DNA of 64,000 nucleotides. Source: Spisula solida (lineage: Eukaryota; Mollusca; Bivalvia; Venerida; Mactridae). This document shows positions 12,790-24,830 of the stretch, in pieces (within the stretch, counting starts at the first letter, position 1; every line of letters starts with the position of its first letter). The stretch is taken from NCBI GenBank assembly GCA_947247005.1, contig OX365947.1:5160530-5224529 (forward strand). Direction: 5' to 3'. The notes under the pieces are model-generated. The model made no database searches, had not been told where the DNA came from, and was given only the letters and a program-made list of their open reading frames with translations. Both the position numbers and the translations under genes were made by a program.

Positions 12790-13117
12790 TATTTGCAATT
12801 GGGAAAGGGTCCGTTTTCCGGACCCTAATAAAGAAGGAAAAAAATCACTAAGAGTATAAACAAGGTTTTCTTTGATGTGACCTGGTGACCTAGTTTTTTA
12901 CTCCAGATGACCCAGTTACAAACTTGACATAGATTTGATAGAGACAAACATTGTGACCAAGTGTCGTAAAGATTAGGTAAAAAATGTGACCTCTAGAGTG
13001 TTAACAAGAGTTTTCTTCAATGCAAGCTTGTGACCTAGTTTTTGACCCCAGGTGACCCAGTTGCATACTTGGCCTAGATTTTAAAGAGGTTCACATTGTG
13101 ACCAAGTTTCATAAAGA

Positions 13118-13538
13118 TTTTACATATATGATCTTGCATGAGTGCTCATTACATACGAGTTTTATTAAACGAGTGGACAAAACGATATTACACGAGGCTT
13201 TGCCGAGTGTCATATTGTTTTTGTCGACAAGTTTAATAAAACTCGTATGTAATGAGCACGAATGTAAGATTCTATTTATCACATAACCTTAAAAAATGCA
13301 CGTTATTGTTTAAAGGAAAATGTGCGCTGCATATTTTTCAGCCAAAATTCAGCGGAACAAAGAGCGCGACGTCATGGCGACGTTGTTATTATCCTGACGT
13401 CATTAACGGATCAATGCATGGATTGGCTACCGTCACGTCAAGCTAATTTAAATATTTATTGCATAGTCTGGGAGTGCCGAACGATATTCACGGCACGGCT
13501 TTACGGCACTCCTGGACTGCAGGTTATGTGATAAATAA
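13118..13538. mobile_element. Foldback insertion with ~50-bp hairpin arms
   Basis: GTGCTCATTACATACGAG near 13,141 and its complement CTCGTATGTAATGAGCAC near 13,243-13,260 form arms of about 50 nt around a short loop. A second palindrome, GGAGTGCCG...CGGCACTCC, lies at about 13,470-13,512. The block interrupts a repeat unit that resumes at AATGTGACC. Ends inferred from where unit homology stops. Confidence 0.6.
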
Positions 13539-13916
13539 ATGTGACCGCTAGAGTGTTAACAAGGTTTTTCTTTGGTTTGACCTAGTGACCTTGTTTTTGA
13601 TCCCAGATGACCCAGTTATTAACTTGGCCTTGATTTCATTAACACAAACATTGTGACCAAGTTTCATAAATATTATGTTAAAAATGTGACCTCTGGAGTG
13701 TAAACAAGGTTTTTCTTCAATGTGATCTTGTGACCTAGATTTTTACCCCATGTAAACCAGTTGTGAACTTGACCTAGATTTTAAAGAGGTTCACATTGTG
13801 ACCAAGTTTCATTAAGATCATGTCAAAAATGTGACCTCTAGAGTGTTAACAACATTTTTCTTTGATTTGACCTGCACTTCGTGCTCAGATGAGCTAAAAA
13901 TATTACACAAATAGAG

Positions 13917-14181
13917 CAGGGCTGGTATTCACAAAGCATCTTAGTTGAAAACTTAAATATTTTGACTTAAGTTAAAAAATAGTATTGCATATATCGTGCA
14001 CAAATTGAAGATTAACCCATGTTTACTTAGTGATTATAGTAGCTCTTTACATAATGATTTAAACCTATGCAAAAAATCAATAATCTTGATTGTCATGTTA
14101 GGCTGACATACTTTAGAAATTTTCGTGTATTTAAGAAAAATCTAAGTTTTCTACTAAGATGCTTTGTGAATACCAGCCCTG
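13917..14181. mobile_element. Foldback MITE, CAGGGCTGG termini
   Basis: Left end CAGGGCTGGTATTCACAAAG and right end CTTTGTGAATACCAGCCCTG are perfect inverted repeats; similarity continues inward for about 15 bp (ATCTTAGT...). 265 bp, non-coding. CAGGG ends suggest hAT, but I see no convincing 8-bp duplication. Confidence 0.8.
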
Positions 14182-14309
14182 ATAAATATTTTTTCATTTA
14201 ACAGCACTTTATTGTATGTGATTTGATATAGAATCTATCTTAGAGCTATAAAACATTACATACTTATTCTTATTAAGTAGAATTGTTGGTGGGTAAGTCT
14301 CGTATTAAG

Positions 14310-15485
14310 TAGGGTTGTCAAAATCGACCGAATCAAGCATCCGGATGTCCGAATCAGACATGCGGATAGATCCGAACGTTCGGATCAATTGTAACATTGC
14401 TTTTTGATAATAACGTTTCCATCGTAACCAGTTTTCGCGACTTTAGTATATCCTCCGTAAAGCGACATCCGGCGGAGACAGAAAAAACTGCCGCTCTGTG
14501 GAGGTCGATTGTTTTAGAATGTCGTTCATAGACTTTTGAGTGTACATAATCACGGTCATCTTAAATTGATGTCGTTTGTCGCATAAAATTAGATCTACTC
14601 GTATCCGCGTGTTTTTTTCGATATAATACTTATGATTATTTAATTAAGATCGTTGATTAGATCCAAAAATGCGTACAATCAACAAGTCTAGTATTTATTG
14701 CTATTAAACACGACTCTCAAACCGAATCCACATTATTTTATGCACATGCCGTATTAAATTGAATTGTTTAGTCTACCTTCAAAGTGGTAAAATCTCTATT
14801 ACGTCATATCACTCACTACACAATTTGTACACGTGATCGGTAATTGGTTTACCTCTCGCATGTAACTTGGTCAGTGCACAAATTATGCTAAAATTGACAG
14901 TTTTAGATGATGTGATTAACAATTAACACGATATTTGCGTGTACTGATTAATAAGCGTGTTGATGTCATTTACAATAATTATTAATAACGACTTTGAATT
15001 AAAAAAATCGAATTTTATGCATCTCATCTATTGCATGGTATGTACTGAGATACTGTGTCGAACTGATCTCATAGACAGTCGCTAATTTACTAGCGCCCGC
15101 GGCATCGGATTTAGTTACCTCGATGAGCGATAATTATTATAATCCACGAAGGTGCGAACATTACTGTTGATGATCAAGTGATCTATATAGCTTTGACATT
15201 TAATGATTTAATCCAATTATACATACACTATGTAAGTCGTATGCAGTGACACTTTTTACTAGTATATTGTAAGCGTAGTAACTGTATAATGTGTAAACGT
15301 ATCATCACCTTGAAGACGTAGTCTATACTGCGCCCCGTATGTTCGACACTAAGATAATATTTTATGATTATCGATTTCAGCAAAAAAATCATGTTTTTAT
15401 ACGAACGTCCGAATACGAAAATTGGATCCGAACTTCGGAACGGGATCCGAACGTTCGGATGTCCGGACTCCGGATGACAACTCTA
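14310..15485. mobile_element. hAT-type non-autonomous element with perfect 8-bp target duplication
   Basis: Ends TAGGGTTGTCA and TGACAACTCTA are inverted repeats with one mismatch. They are flanked by identical GTATTAAG at 14,302-14,309 and 15,486-15,493. Inner words ATCCGAACGTTCGGAT repeat near both ends. Eight-bp duplications and TAGGG ends are hAT hallmarks. No transposase is visible. The interior, about 14,441-15,160, is related to the pogo-like element at 11.8-12.8 kb in inverse orientation. Confidence 0.88.
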
Positions 15486-15493
15486 GTATTAAG

Positions 15494-16370
15494 ATATACA
15501 TAAATTTGTATGTAAGACAATATTCAGATAAAGTTTGGTTCTGTTCTGTTTAGTTTGTGTTTAGAAAATTCATAATCTTAACTATGATACGCTTTACAAC
15601 CAATACTTACACTTATTCATTTTCACTCTTTTGAGGTTCATAGCAAGCAACATTTTTGAAGGGAAAAGGTTGTTATAATGTTAAATTGGTACCAAGTATC
15701 AATTTTGGCTAATTACCTACTTTAATTTAGTGTATTTGGAAGGCTGAGCAAATGTGCAATACTCTGTACAGTAAACATCAATACTCCGTACACGCACTTC
15801 TATCTATTTTGGTGTGTATCTTTTGTTGTACTTCGATAAATTTTTCTGAAATTTGGACTTCAGACATTTAGGTTCAATACAAACAGAATGATCATTTAAA
15901 AAAAAAATATCTCGGCAATACACTCATTTCAAACTTATGTAAAGTGCTGTTGTCAATATTTGCGTGTGAGCAGCTGCCCAATACCTCGTTAATTTGAACA
16001 CTTTTACAAATACCTACTATAAAGTTATAAAATATCCGAAGACGTTAAACCTAGTTGGGATGATGTAAGTAGTCTAAAGTTTAGCAAATATCATCTCTGA
16101 ACTTCCACTTGAATACATGTGAATGTCCCGAAAATTGATTATATTACTCACCTTTACTAGCAATATCCGGTGTATGGTATACCGCAGTGATATATGTAAT
16201 ATAGATCTGACGCCGACAACAATTTCTGCATTCATTCCAGCCAGTTTTTATCATTCCAATATGGTGGACAAAGCCTGACATTATACGGAGATACACGGCC
16301 GGCCACAAAATGGATGCAGATAAATGCACTGACATGTCTTGCCGAATTTGTAGTTTATTAATAGGAAGTG
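15494..16370. other. Intergenic DNA, no gene seen
   Basis: AT-rich, with short ORFs only and no recognised motif. Confidence 0.4.
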
Positions 16371-16379
16371 GCTTTTCTT

Positions 16380-16435
16380 ACGGGCCCGTAAGAATAGTAA
16401 AACAGCCCCGGAGTGGCTATTCTTACGGCAGTTTT
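16380..16435. repeat. Short CTTACGGGCCCGTAAG palindromic repeat
   Basis: CTTACGGGCCCGTAAGAATAG followed by CGGAGTGGCTATTCTTACGG. A related block in inverse order lies at about 19,415-19,480. Probably ends of a small repeat family. Confidence 0.55.
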
Positions 16436-16621
16436 ATACGCAGTTTTTTAATGCATATATATTATACCAGCGAACAGGACAGAAATGACTGATGTCTTTG
16501 GAATATAATGTAATAATTAATCTTCTTCTTAATATAGTCGTTATCATTGTAATTCTTAAGCTAAACGGAAAAGACAGCTTTTCCATTAAAACATACTATA
16601 GACTACGGCTTCCTCCTTAAT

Positions 16622-16960
16622 TTCGTGATAGGAGAAAAATCCTCGTCTTCCAAAGACTTAGAAAGTCTTACAGTTGTATTCATGGAGGCAGAGATTGAGT
16701 TCCGGTCATAGACATTCAAAGTAAGTCACTGTTATTATTATTATTTAATTTATAACGTTACAACATAGGAGTGATAATTTAACACCAAATGTTAATAAAC
16801 ATTAAATCGTTACGGTACAGATGTATAGGAGATCGGTACATCTAAATAAAACAGCCGTAAGAATAGTTCTTTGTGGGCTTACGGAACTCTCTGCCTCCAT
16901 GAATACAACTAGAAGACTTTCCAAGTCTTTGGAAGACGAGGATTTTTCTCCTATCTGAAA
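16622..16960. repeat. Long inverted repeat, arms ~80 nt, loop ~170 nt
   Basis: The left arm (about 16,627-16,700) contains AGGAGAAAAATCCTCGTC, TTCCAAAGACTT and GTATTCATGGAGGCAGAG. The right arm (about 16,880-16,955) contains their complements in reverse order. A transcript through it would form a long hairpin. Confidence 0.8.
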
Positions 16961-17016
16961 TTTTTGATACGTGGGTACATTCATTTTAAAAAAAGGCTAA
17001 TAAATACATTTAGAAT

Positions 17017-18425
17017 ACAAGAGGATCATAGATCCTGGGGCGCTCACCTGCTAAACATGGCCAAACTTTGAACTTGACCTTAAGGTCATCAAGATAAAAA
17101 AATTGACCAAACTTGATGAAGGTTAAAGCAAAACTGAGGACTCCAGAGTGTTAAAAAGGTTTTGCTATTATTTGACGTATTGACCTAGTTTTTTACCAAC
17201 ATGACCCAACTTCAAACGTGACCTTAAGGTCATCAAGATAAACATTTTGACCAAAGTTGATGAAGAGTAAAGCAAAAATATGGCCTCAAGAGTGTTAATA
17301 AGGTTTTTCTATTATTTGACCAATTTACCTAGTTTTTGACCCCACATGAACCAACTTCAAACTTGACCTTAAGGTCATCAAGATACACATTTTGACCAAA
17401 CTTATTGAAGATTGAAGCAAAAATGTGGCCTCTAGAGTGTTAACAAGGTTCTCCTATTATTTGACCTTTTGACCTAGTTTTTGACCCCGCATGAACCAAC
17501 TTCGAACTTGACCTTAGGGTCACCAAGATAAACATTTTGATCAAACTTCACGAAGATCAAAGCAAAAATGTGGCTGTCAGAGTGTTAACAAGGTTTTTCC
17601 ATTATTTGACCTTTTTGACCTAGTTTTTGACCCCACATGACCCAACTTCAAACTTGACCTTGACGTCATCAAGATAAACATTTTGACCAAACTTCATGAA
17701 GAATGAAGTCAAACTATGGCCACCAGAATGTTAACAAGGTGACTACACAAGGTTTTTCTATTATTTGACCTTGTGACCCCGTATCACCCAATATCAAACT
17801 TGACCTAGATTTTGTTGTTATGATCATTGTAAACAAGTTTTGTAAAGATCAGGTCAAAACTGTGACCTCTAGTGACTGTGACTATGCAAGGTTTTTCTAT
17901 GATTTGACCTTGTGACCTAGTTATTTACCCCAGATGACCCAATATCGATCTTGACCTACATTTTGTTGTGTTGATCAATGTGACCAAGTTTCGTAAAGAT
18001 TATGCTAAAACTGTGACCTCTAGTGACTACACAAGGTTTTTCTATGATTTGACCTTGTCACCTAGTTTTTGACCCCGGATAACCCAATATCAAACCTGAC
18101 CTAGATTTTATTGAGATGATCATTGTGACCAAGTTTCATAAAGATTAGGCCAAAATTGTGACCTCTAGTGACTACACAAGGGGTTTTCTATGATTTGACC
18201 TTGTGACCTAGTTTTTGACCCCGGATGACCCAATATCGAACTTGACCTAGATTTTGTTGAAATGATTATTGTGACCAAGTTTCACAAGGATTAGGCTTAA
18301 ATTGTGACCTCTAGTGTCTACACAAGCCAATTGTTGACGGACGGACGGACGACGGACGGACGACGGACGGACGACGGACGGACGACGGACGAAGAGTGAT
18401 CACAAAAGGTGACAGGTGAGCTAAA
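17017..18425 (+). mobile_element. ACAAGAG-type element with two sub-types of ~138-bp unit
   Basis: Starts ACAAGAGGATC-ATA-GATCCT then GGGGCGCTCACCTG. Units to about 17,740 carry ACTTGACCTTAAGGTCATCAAG. Later units are of the 1.8-3.0 kb type (ATGATCATTGTGACCAAG). It ends with a GACGGACGACGGACGG run (about 18,337-18,390), GTGATCACAAAAGG and TGACAGGTGAGCTAA. The mix of two unit types suggests unequal exchange or recombination between family members. Confidence 0.8.
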
Positions 18426-19075
18426 AACGATATCAAAAAATACACGTAATACAACGATAATCTTCACTTCTTTTGCTGAGGATCAACTGTTTACGAAAAA
18501 TGCGCATGCGCAATGAAACAAACAAGTTCATCTATTTATAGCCATGGGATTGCCCGAGTTGTTGATAAAGCTAATTTTAGCTTACAACAGGCATTAACTG
18601 AATCGACGACCCAAAACAGAAGTCGGCAAAAGAATAATATTGACAAAATACGTCGTTATTGACGTCATACTAATTAACGTCAGAGTTTTTTACTAATTGG
18701 AAAACGCTATGACTATACGACTTCAATCGTCGTCTGCATGAACTCTCAACTAAGATAGACAACTCTTAAACGGTATGTACAGTCGATGGGAGTTAATTTC
18801 CCTTATTTTAGAGGCTCAATACGGGAAAAGTAATTAATTATTAGTAAATAAGTGCGAAATATCTGCTACTGCTACTCTTCATTCAATTAACGGCCTAAAA
18901 TAGTAACCCCTTTGTGGCCCCAATTACAGTACACTGTGTTACGTTAAAAGTACCAAAAAAGTGACAAATATTTCAGACTTGAGCCCAGGATTATTAAATT
19001 GTATCTTATTTTCTTCAAAACCACATAGTATCCTAGAAAAAGTGAGAAAACATGCAAAAAATGTCGGATACAGCT
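18426..19075. other. Intergenic DNA, no gene seen
   Basis: No supported coding region or RNA gene. Confidence 0.4.
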
Positions 19076-19078
19076 CGC

Positions 19079-19350
19079 CAACCAGTACTGACCAAGTTTG
19101 GTGAAGATCAAAGCAAAAATGTGACCTCCGGAGTAATAACAAGGTTTTGCTATTATTTGACCAATTGACCTAGTTTTTGACCCCACATGAACCAACTTCA
19201 AACTTGACCTAGATTTCATTGAGATATAACTACTGACCAAGTTTGATGAAGATCAAAACAAAATTGAAAGTGCTAGAGTGTTAACGGTGAAATGTCTAAC
19301 GGACGGACAAAAAACAATCACAAAAGCTCACAAAGTGGCAGGTGAGCTAA
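19079..19350 (+). mobile_element. 3' end of an ACAAGAG-type element
   Basis: Two degenerate units (GACCAAGTTTGGTGAAG, TTGACCTAGTTTTTGACCCC), then AACGGACGGACAAAAAAC, ATCACAAAAGCTCAC and GGCAGGTGAGCTAA. The 5' end is missing. Confidence 0.65.
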
Positions 19351-19691
19351 TAAAAGGTAATCGCTTTAAATGTGTCATATATTCATTAAATAACTGCGTA
19401 TAAAACTTTAACTGCCGTAAGAATAGTGGAATAGCTCCGGAGTGGCTATTCTTACGGGCCCGTGAGAATAGCCACTGCCTTATAATGTTATAAGGATTAA
19501 GGTAGAAACATATGTGATACCACACAAGAAAATAACTAAATATCCGGATGCCTAATGCATAGAAATAGAATGACGGTTCCCTAGCCAATCAACATACTGT
19601 TTGCTAGCAAACCAGTGCTGGACGAATAATTTTGCTATCTAGTCGTCCGGTGCCGGTTCTCTATACTGGCATGCCGGGTATTACCGGACAG

Positions 19692-20455
19692 CAGGTATTA
19701 TTGGACAAATGGTCCTAGACGCTTATTTTCTGGAGCTATGTATTGAAATTCGTACCTAATCACTCAGAAGCTTGTTTTGAATAAATCAAGAAGAAAAAAA
19801 TTTATTCAAGATTAACAAAAACATTGTCTATTTATCCAAAATGTGGTCCGCAGCTGTGTGTTTACGTTAGCGGCGCTTGGGGAAATCACCATCGTCTGCC
19901 CATGCGCAAAACAACACGAGCTGAGCGTGTGCGTCATTGATTTTATACAGTTAAATTAATTAGCTTCCTTTGTAGTAAAGAGTGAATAGCCGAGTGGTTA
20001 ACGTCTTACATTGTGAAGCGAGAGGACCCGCGATCGGTTCCTCACGGCATCAAAATTTTTATCTTTTTTTTTTAAATTTAATTTCGTCCATTTATACCAG
20101 CTCTAATTTCAGCAGGGTACATTTATTGTTAATTACGAAATTTGTCAACGGATATCAGTTGAGTAACCCTTTTTAAGGTCTTATCCATAAGTCTGAAATA
20201 CTTTGGGTTGATTTTAATCGTTTTAATCGACTTTTGATCGGTGAATTACGTACGGTATATTACGGCATCTGACCTACCATAGAACGCCACCTGGCAGGAA
20301 AACATGGCACGTCACGAGTTGTTATTACGAAAATCGTGACTTACTTTTGCATAAATAGGAAGTGCGAACCCTGTTTAAATCATTTCCTATAATATGTTCC
20401 CAAATTTTAATTTAAAAATGGTTGAAAACGACTGTCCGGTAATACCTGCTGTACG
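19692..20455. mobile_element. Possible small DNA element carrying a tRNA-like block
   Basis: ACAGCAGGTATTATTGGACA near 19,692 is inverted at about 20,436-20,454 as TGTCCGGTAATACCTGCTGT. Between them (19,984-20,050) is a tRNA-like stretch with A-box TAGCCGAGTGG and a poor B-box. No target duplication found, so the element boundary is tentative. Confidence 0.4.
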
Positions 20456-22242
20456 ACGTTGAAAAAAGCGTAAAAAGTGCCCCTGTTGGGGCCCCTAAAT
20501 TTGGATGTTCTGGTGACGTCATTTTTCGGGAATTCAATCTTTTGGAAGGCCTTGAACTCAGGTATGTGTCAACACCAAACATTCTGACTAAAAAACGATT
20601 TTTAACTTGACATGAAGCTTTGCATGCTAGTATAGCCCGTTTGCGGCGAAAAAAATCGTCTAAAATATAGATTTCTCAGTATTTACTGCACCTACAAGTA
20701 TGAGATTTTGCACGAATTAATGAAATGTATCTACCTAATATACAATTAAATCTGAGCAACATCGGACATGTGTAAAAATAGTTTTGTTCATAAGTTCTAT
20801 GTAAAATATTTGTAGTTTACGATGAAACTTCATGTTAGAAGACATGATACATGCAACAGCCAATTTTATGGTCACAACTGACACGCCTAACGGTAGATTT
20901 ACGTATTTGTAATCTATTTAATATAGCATATACGAGGCCCGTCTGTGCATCTGACATAGAACTGTTTGTTTGAATCATATTTCCGGGTCTATTGGCTTAA
21001 AATATAAAAAAATACATGCAACTAACCCCCTGGCTGGTAATACTCAAATAAATTTACCGAATACGTAAAATATTACACAAGTAATATATAAATATATAAT
21101 AGTGAAAATATCTAATATTTAAATTATAATTTTATATGCACATATTGAAATATACTTCTACTACTGAATAGGCCGTCTATCAGTCATGGCCTGGCGGATT
21201 CGATCCATACAACTGTCGGTCTTACTGGCTGTACTATAACTTTTTTAGGTATTTAGGATAAGGTAATCACCCTTGTTACCCTGATAAAACAACATGATTG
21301 GATATTCCCAACATGATTGAAAAATTGCCGACATGAAAAATGTGAAAAGTGCATTGTTTTTGCAATATTTTCCATATAAACTATCCAGATTGTTTATTTC
21401 AATATTACATAATCAACATATGAAGAAAATGTACTATTTGCACTAAACAATTTGCTTATAGGTAATATTTTTCACTATGTAAAGCCTTAAAGAATGTGTG
21501 GATTTTGCATTTGAGAATGAGTTTTGTACTTAAAAACGTTGTTAAACTCATTTATAGGACTCTATGTAATAAATTTCATTTGGGAAGTATCGGCAGTTGT
21601 ATAAACTATGATTTGGACGTTTCAATTTTTTAAAATCTTAGATAAATTAACGCTCACCAACAATAATTCAAACATGTGTAGTATTTTTTGGATACTGACC
21701 GACGTGATTGTTAAATTTATTAGGATACTGGCCAACATGATTGTGGATAAAAACCAACATTACAAATTGAAATCTTGCCAATGGGATTCTCAAGGTACAA
21801 ATAATTGTATATTAAAGAAGTGTGCTCATGAATTGTGGTAGCAGGTTTATGAGCATACCCGATGTAAGGCATTTCACACCCAGTCTATGGCACTTGCTTT
21901 TAGGACATTTAATATTCAAAGCACTAAGAGTGCTGATGGGAGGCGATCTGGTTGCTGCTACTAAAGCTTAAACGACTTTACACTTTTAATGTTCGTTTTC
22001 TTACTGCCGATCTTGTCTTGAATGTCAAAATAGGCATATGTGACTATATAGGCATCTAGGGTATCTAAATAATTGTAAAAAGGGGCATATTGATGTACAT
22101 TGTATATGTAATACGTGTATTGAATGCGTATATCAAAATTGGCTTTAAAATAATACTGCGCGCGCCTATTTATCAGATTCTACAGTACCGTCTTGTAATC
22201 ACTTCCATCACAGCGTTCGACATCTCTAGAAAGCGGCGAGTA

Positions 22243-23575
22243 CGAGGGTTGTTCAAATTGGAATGCAAGTGAAGCTATATCTTTCTTGTATCAATAATCT
22301 TTTAAGAATAGTAAGCTGTATATCAAAGAACATTGAATTAGCTTTAAATTGATACCTCACATTTTAAAATCCGTTGAGTGTAGCTGTAACAATACGTTAT
22401 TTAAAACTGTCTACTCGTGTATACTAATGCTTAAATTATTGGAAAAATGTCACTTTTTTTCTGGCCAAATTCGGTCCTATTTAAGAATCGTTGTTTTTTT
22501 ACTGCGGGAGCAAATACAATATTTTACATAACATGTTTGGTGAAATGGTGGTATGATATGTCTTTTTCATCAACTACTTGATAGTTTACGCAATTTAAAA
22601 GTGGTGTAATTTTATTTGGAAAGGAACCCCATGAACGCCATCCAAATACCGCAATATACTATAAAAGGGTTGCGAAAATCATATTTGTTTTGGAAACTGG
22701 TGGAATATTTACAATTAGGCAAGTAGCTCAATGTGTTGGCACATCATTAGGAGCTATTCATAAAATTATCAAACATATTAATACAATTAGGACGATAAGT
22801 ACACTTTGGATACCCCTATCTGCTTAGAGACGCCAGCACACATGCCCTTGCAAACTGTCCACAAAATAGTTGAAAGCAGTTTCTAGATAAAAAGTCGACC
22901 GTTTGCAAATGTAATGACCATAAACGAGACACGAGTTGATTTTTTCACTCATGCGACAGATCCTTAAACTAATATGGGCCAGCCAACACAGAACAAAAGT
23001 ATGCATTGCAAAACGCACCATGGGCGTCAGCAGAAATGTACACCTTGTTCTATATAAACCAAGTTTCTACCATTAAATTTGATGTATAAAATAGACAATG
23101 GGTAAATGCCAAGCTTGAAAAAGGAAAATTCCTTCAGAAATTGAAGAAATACTCCGACAATCGCTCTTAAAGCACATGTTTGAAGTATGACATGCTATTG
23201 CAGTGCAATGGGCCTCCACCTGCAGCAGCCATTGACGCGACTTTCTGAGAAGCGTGAAGGTTCTTGAGCTTTTCGACCATCCTGATTTGTCAAGCAATGT
23301 CCCTTGTGATCTTTATTTGTTTCAAACGACTCTTAAATTGCAATGTCGGAAGAAATATCAGATACGTTAAGATCTCGGTTTGGCACGTGTCCAGTATATG
23401 CACAGTGACCCTATGAATGATAATAAAATCGCATTTTAAATATGGAATATCTGAATGAAACTTGGCATATATACCGGAGATAAATACTGCAATAGGATCA
23501 AAGGCTAGTTTCAATAGAATCTATTAAGGAAAAAAATGTATGGGCTTAGTTGCATTCCAATTTGAACAGCCCTCG
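22243..23575 (+). pseudogene. Mariner-type transposon with decayed transposase
   Basis: Ends CGAGGGTTGTTCAAATTGGA (left) and its complement with one change (right) extend about 26 bp and are flanked by TA at 22,241-22,242 and 23,576-23,577. The 1,333-bp length is normal for mariner. Plus-strand frames give FTIRQVAQCVGTSLGAIHK then TISTLWIP, the mariner HTH and WVPxLLT region. INETR follows, where DETW with the first catalytic Asp is expected, then LLQCNGPPPA in place of LLxHDNARPHTA. Last comes HPDLSSNVPCDLYLF, matching HPPYSPDLAPCDFFLF with the last Asp kept. Several frameshifts and stops separate these, so it is inactive. Confidence 0.85.
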
Positions 23576-23909
23576 TATAGCCACACCATATGATTGCATA
23601 ACATAACGATATACGATTAATTGATAAAACCATCACGTGACCCTGGTCTGAAGTTTCTAAAAATAGCTATACGGCTGGGACATTTGATGAACACTTCATT
23701 TTCATATTACGAAACAAGTTCGATATCTCCCCGGCTGACTGATTATCTGCAAAAATATCGATTCAATGAACAGTTTCACAATAATTATTGGGAATGTTGA
23801 CAGTTTCTGGAACTACTTGAATGCGGATTCACATAGCAGCCTAAAGGCGGTCCAGGTTGCATTAAGAAATGGGCAATGGTAGTATAGAGAGGCTTACGCC
23901 TACCAAAAA

Positions 23910-24830
23910 TGGGTACAAATGTTCACCACATCAAGACGATGTGTCATGCACAAAAACCCAGGTTCCTAGCTTAAAGGTCAAGGCCACACTTAGAGGTCAA
24001 AGGTTAAAAAGCTCAAATAGGCATGTGATTCGTGTCCGCTCTGTAATTTTGTCATCTCCTATTGGACATTTTATAATATTTGGTACAAATGTTCACCACA
24101 TTGAGACGGCGTGTTATGCGCAAGACCTAGGTCCCTTGCTCAAAGGGCAAGGTCACACTTAGAGATCAAAAGTTAAAATTCTCAAATAGGCATGTGATTC
24201 ATGTCCGCTCTGTAACTATGTCATTCCTTATTGGATATTTATAACACTTGGTACAAATGTTCACCACATCGAGACGGCGTGTTATGCGCAAGACCTAAGT
24301 CCCTTGCTCAAAGGTAAAGGTCACACTTAGAGATCGAAGGTAAAAAGGCTCAAATAGGCATGTGATTCATGTCAGCTCTGTAACTATGTCATTTCTTATT
24401 TTATATTAATATTACTTGCCACAAATGTTCACATCATCAAGACGAGGTGTCATGCGCAAGACCCAGGTCCCTAACTCAAAGGTCAAGGTCACACTTAGAG
24501 ATCAAAAGTTAAAATTCTCAAATAGGCATGTGATTCATGTCAGATCTGTAACTATGTCATTTCTTATTTTATATTTATATTACTTGCCACAAATGTTCAC
24601 ATCATCAAGACGAGGTGACATGCGCAAAACCCAGGTCCCTAACGCAAAGATCAAGGTCATACTTAGAGATTAAAAGTTAAAAGGCACAAGTATACGCTTC
24701 TGGTCTGCTTTTTTTTTGTTATTTCGTTCTGGATTTTAAAATTACTTGGTTACATTCGCATTTACACCCTGACTCAAATGTAAAGGTCACACTTACAGAC
24801 CCAGCTCTTGTCTGCTGTTCAATGTCACAT
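23910..24830. repeat. Tandem array, ~169-bp unit
   Basis: ACAAATGTTCAC recurs at 23,915, 24,085, 24,254, 24,421 and 24,589. Units carry GCGCAAGACCCAGGTCCCTA, GGTCAAGGTCACACTTAGAG and TCAAATAGGCATGTGATTC. Inside the 5.66-kb element. ORFs over it are shadows of the repeat. Confidence 0.88.

Larger units (their letters stand above)
11363..13895 (+). mobile_element. ACAAGAG-type element interrupted by two insertions
   Basis: Starts ACAAGAG with hairpin GGGCCA-TG-TGGCCC, then CGCTCACCTGA. Units like those at 1.8-3.0 kb (GTGACCTAGTTTTT..., CATTGTGACCAAGTTTCATAAAG) occur at 11.4-11.5 and 12.85-13.86 kb. It ends with hairpin GCAC-TTC-GTGC and CAGATGAGCTAA near 13,895. The pogo-like element at 11,831-12,789 and the foldback block at about 13,118-13,538 sit inside it. 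Confidence 0.72.

Noticed and set aside
19984..20050. Possible working tRNA gene (TAGCCGAGTGG A-box)
   Set aside because: The T-arm lacks a GGTTCGAnTCC match and the acceptor stem does not pair, so at most a tRNA-derived remnant.
21180..21230. GGCGGATTCGATCC as a tRNA B-box
   Set aside because: No A-box or stem pairing upstream.
23910..24830. Regular array considered as CRISPR
   Set aside because: Units of about 169 bp repeat along their whole length with no unique spacers, in a eukaryotic setting.
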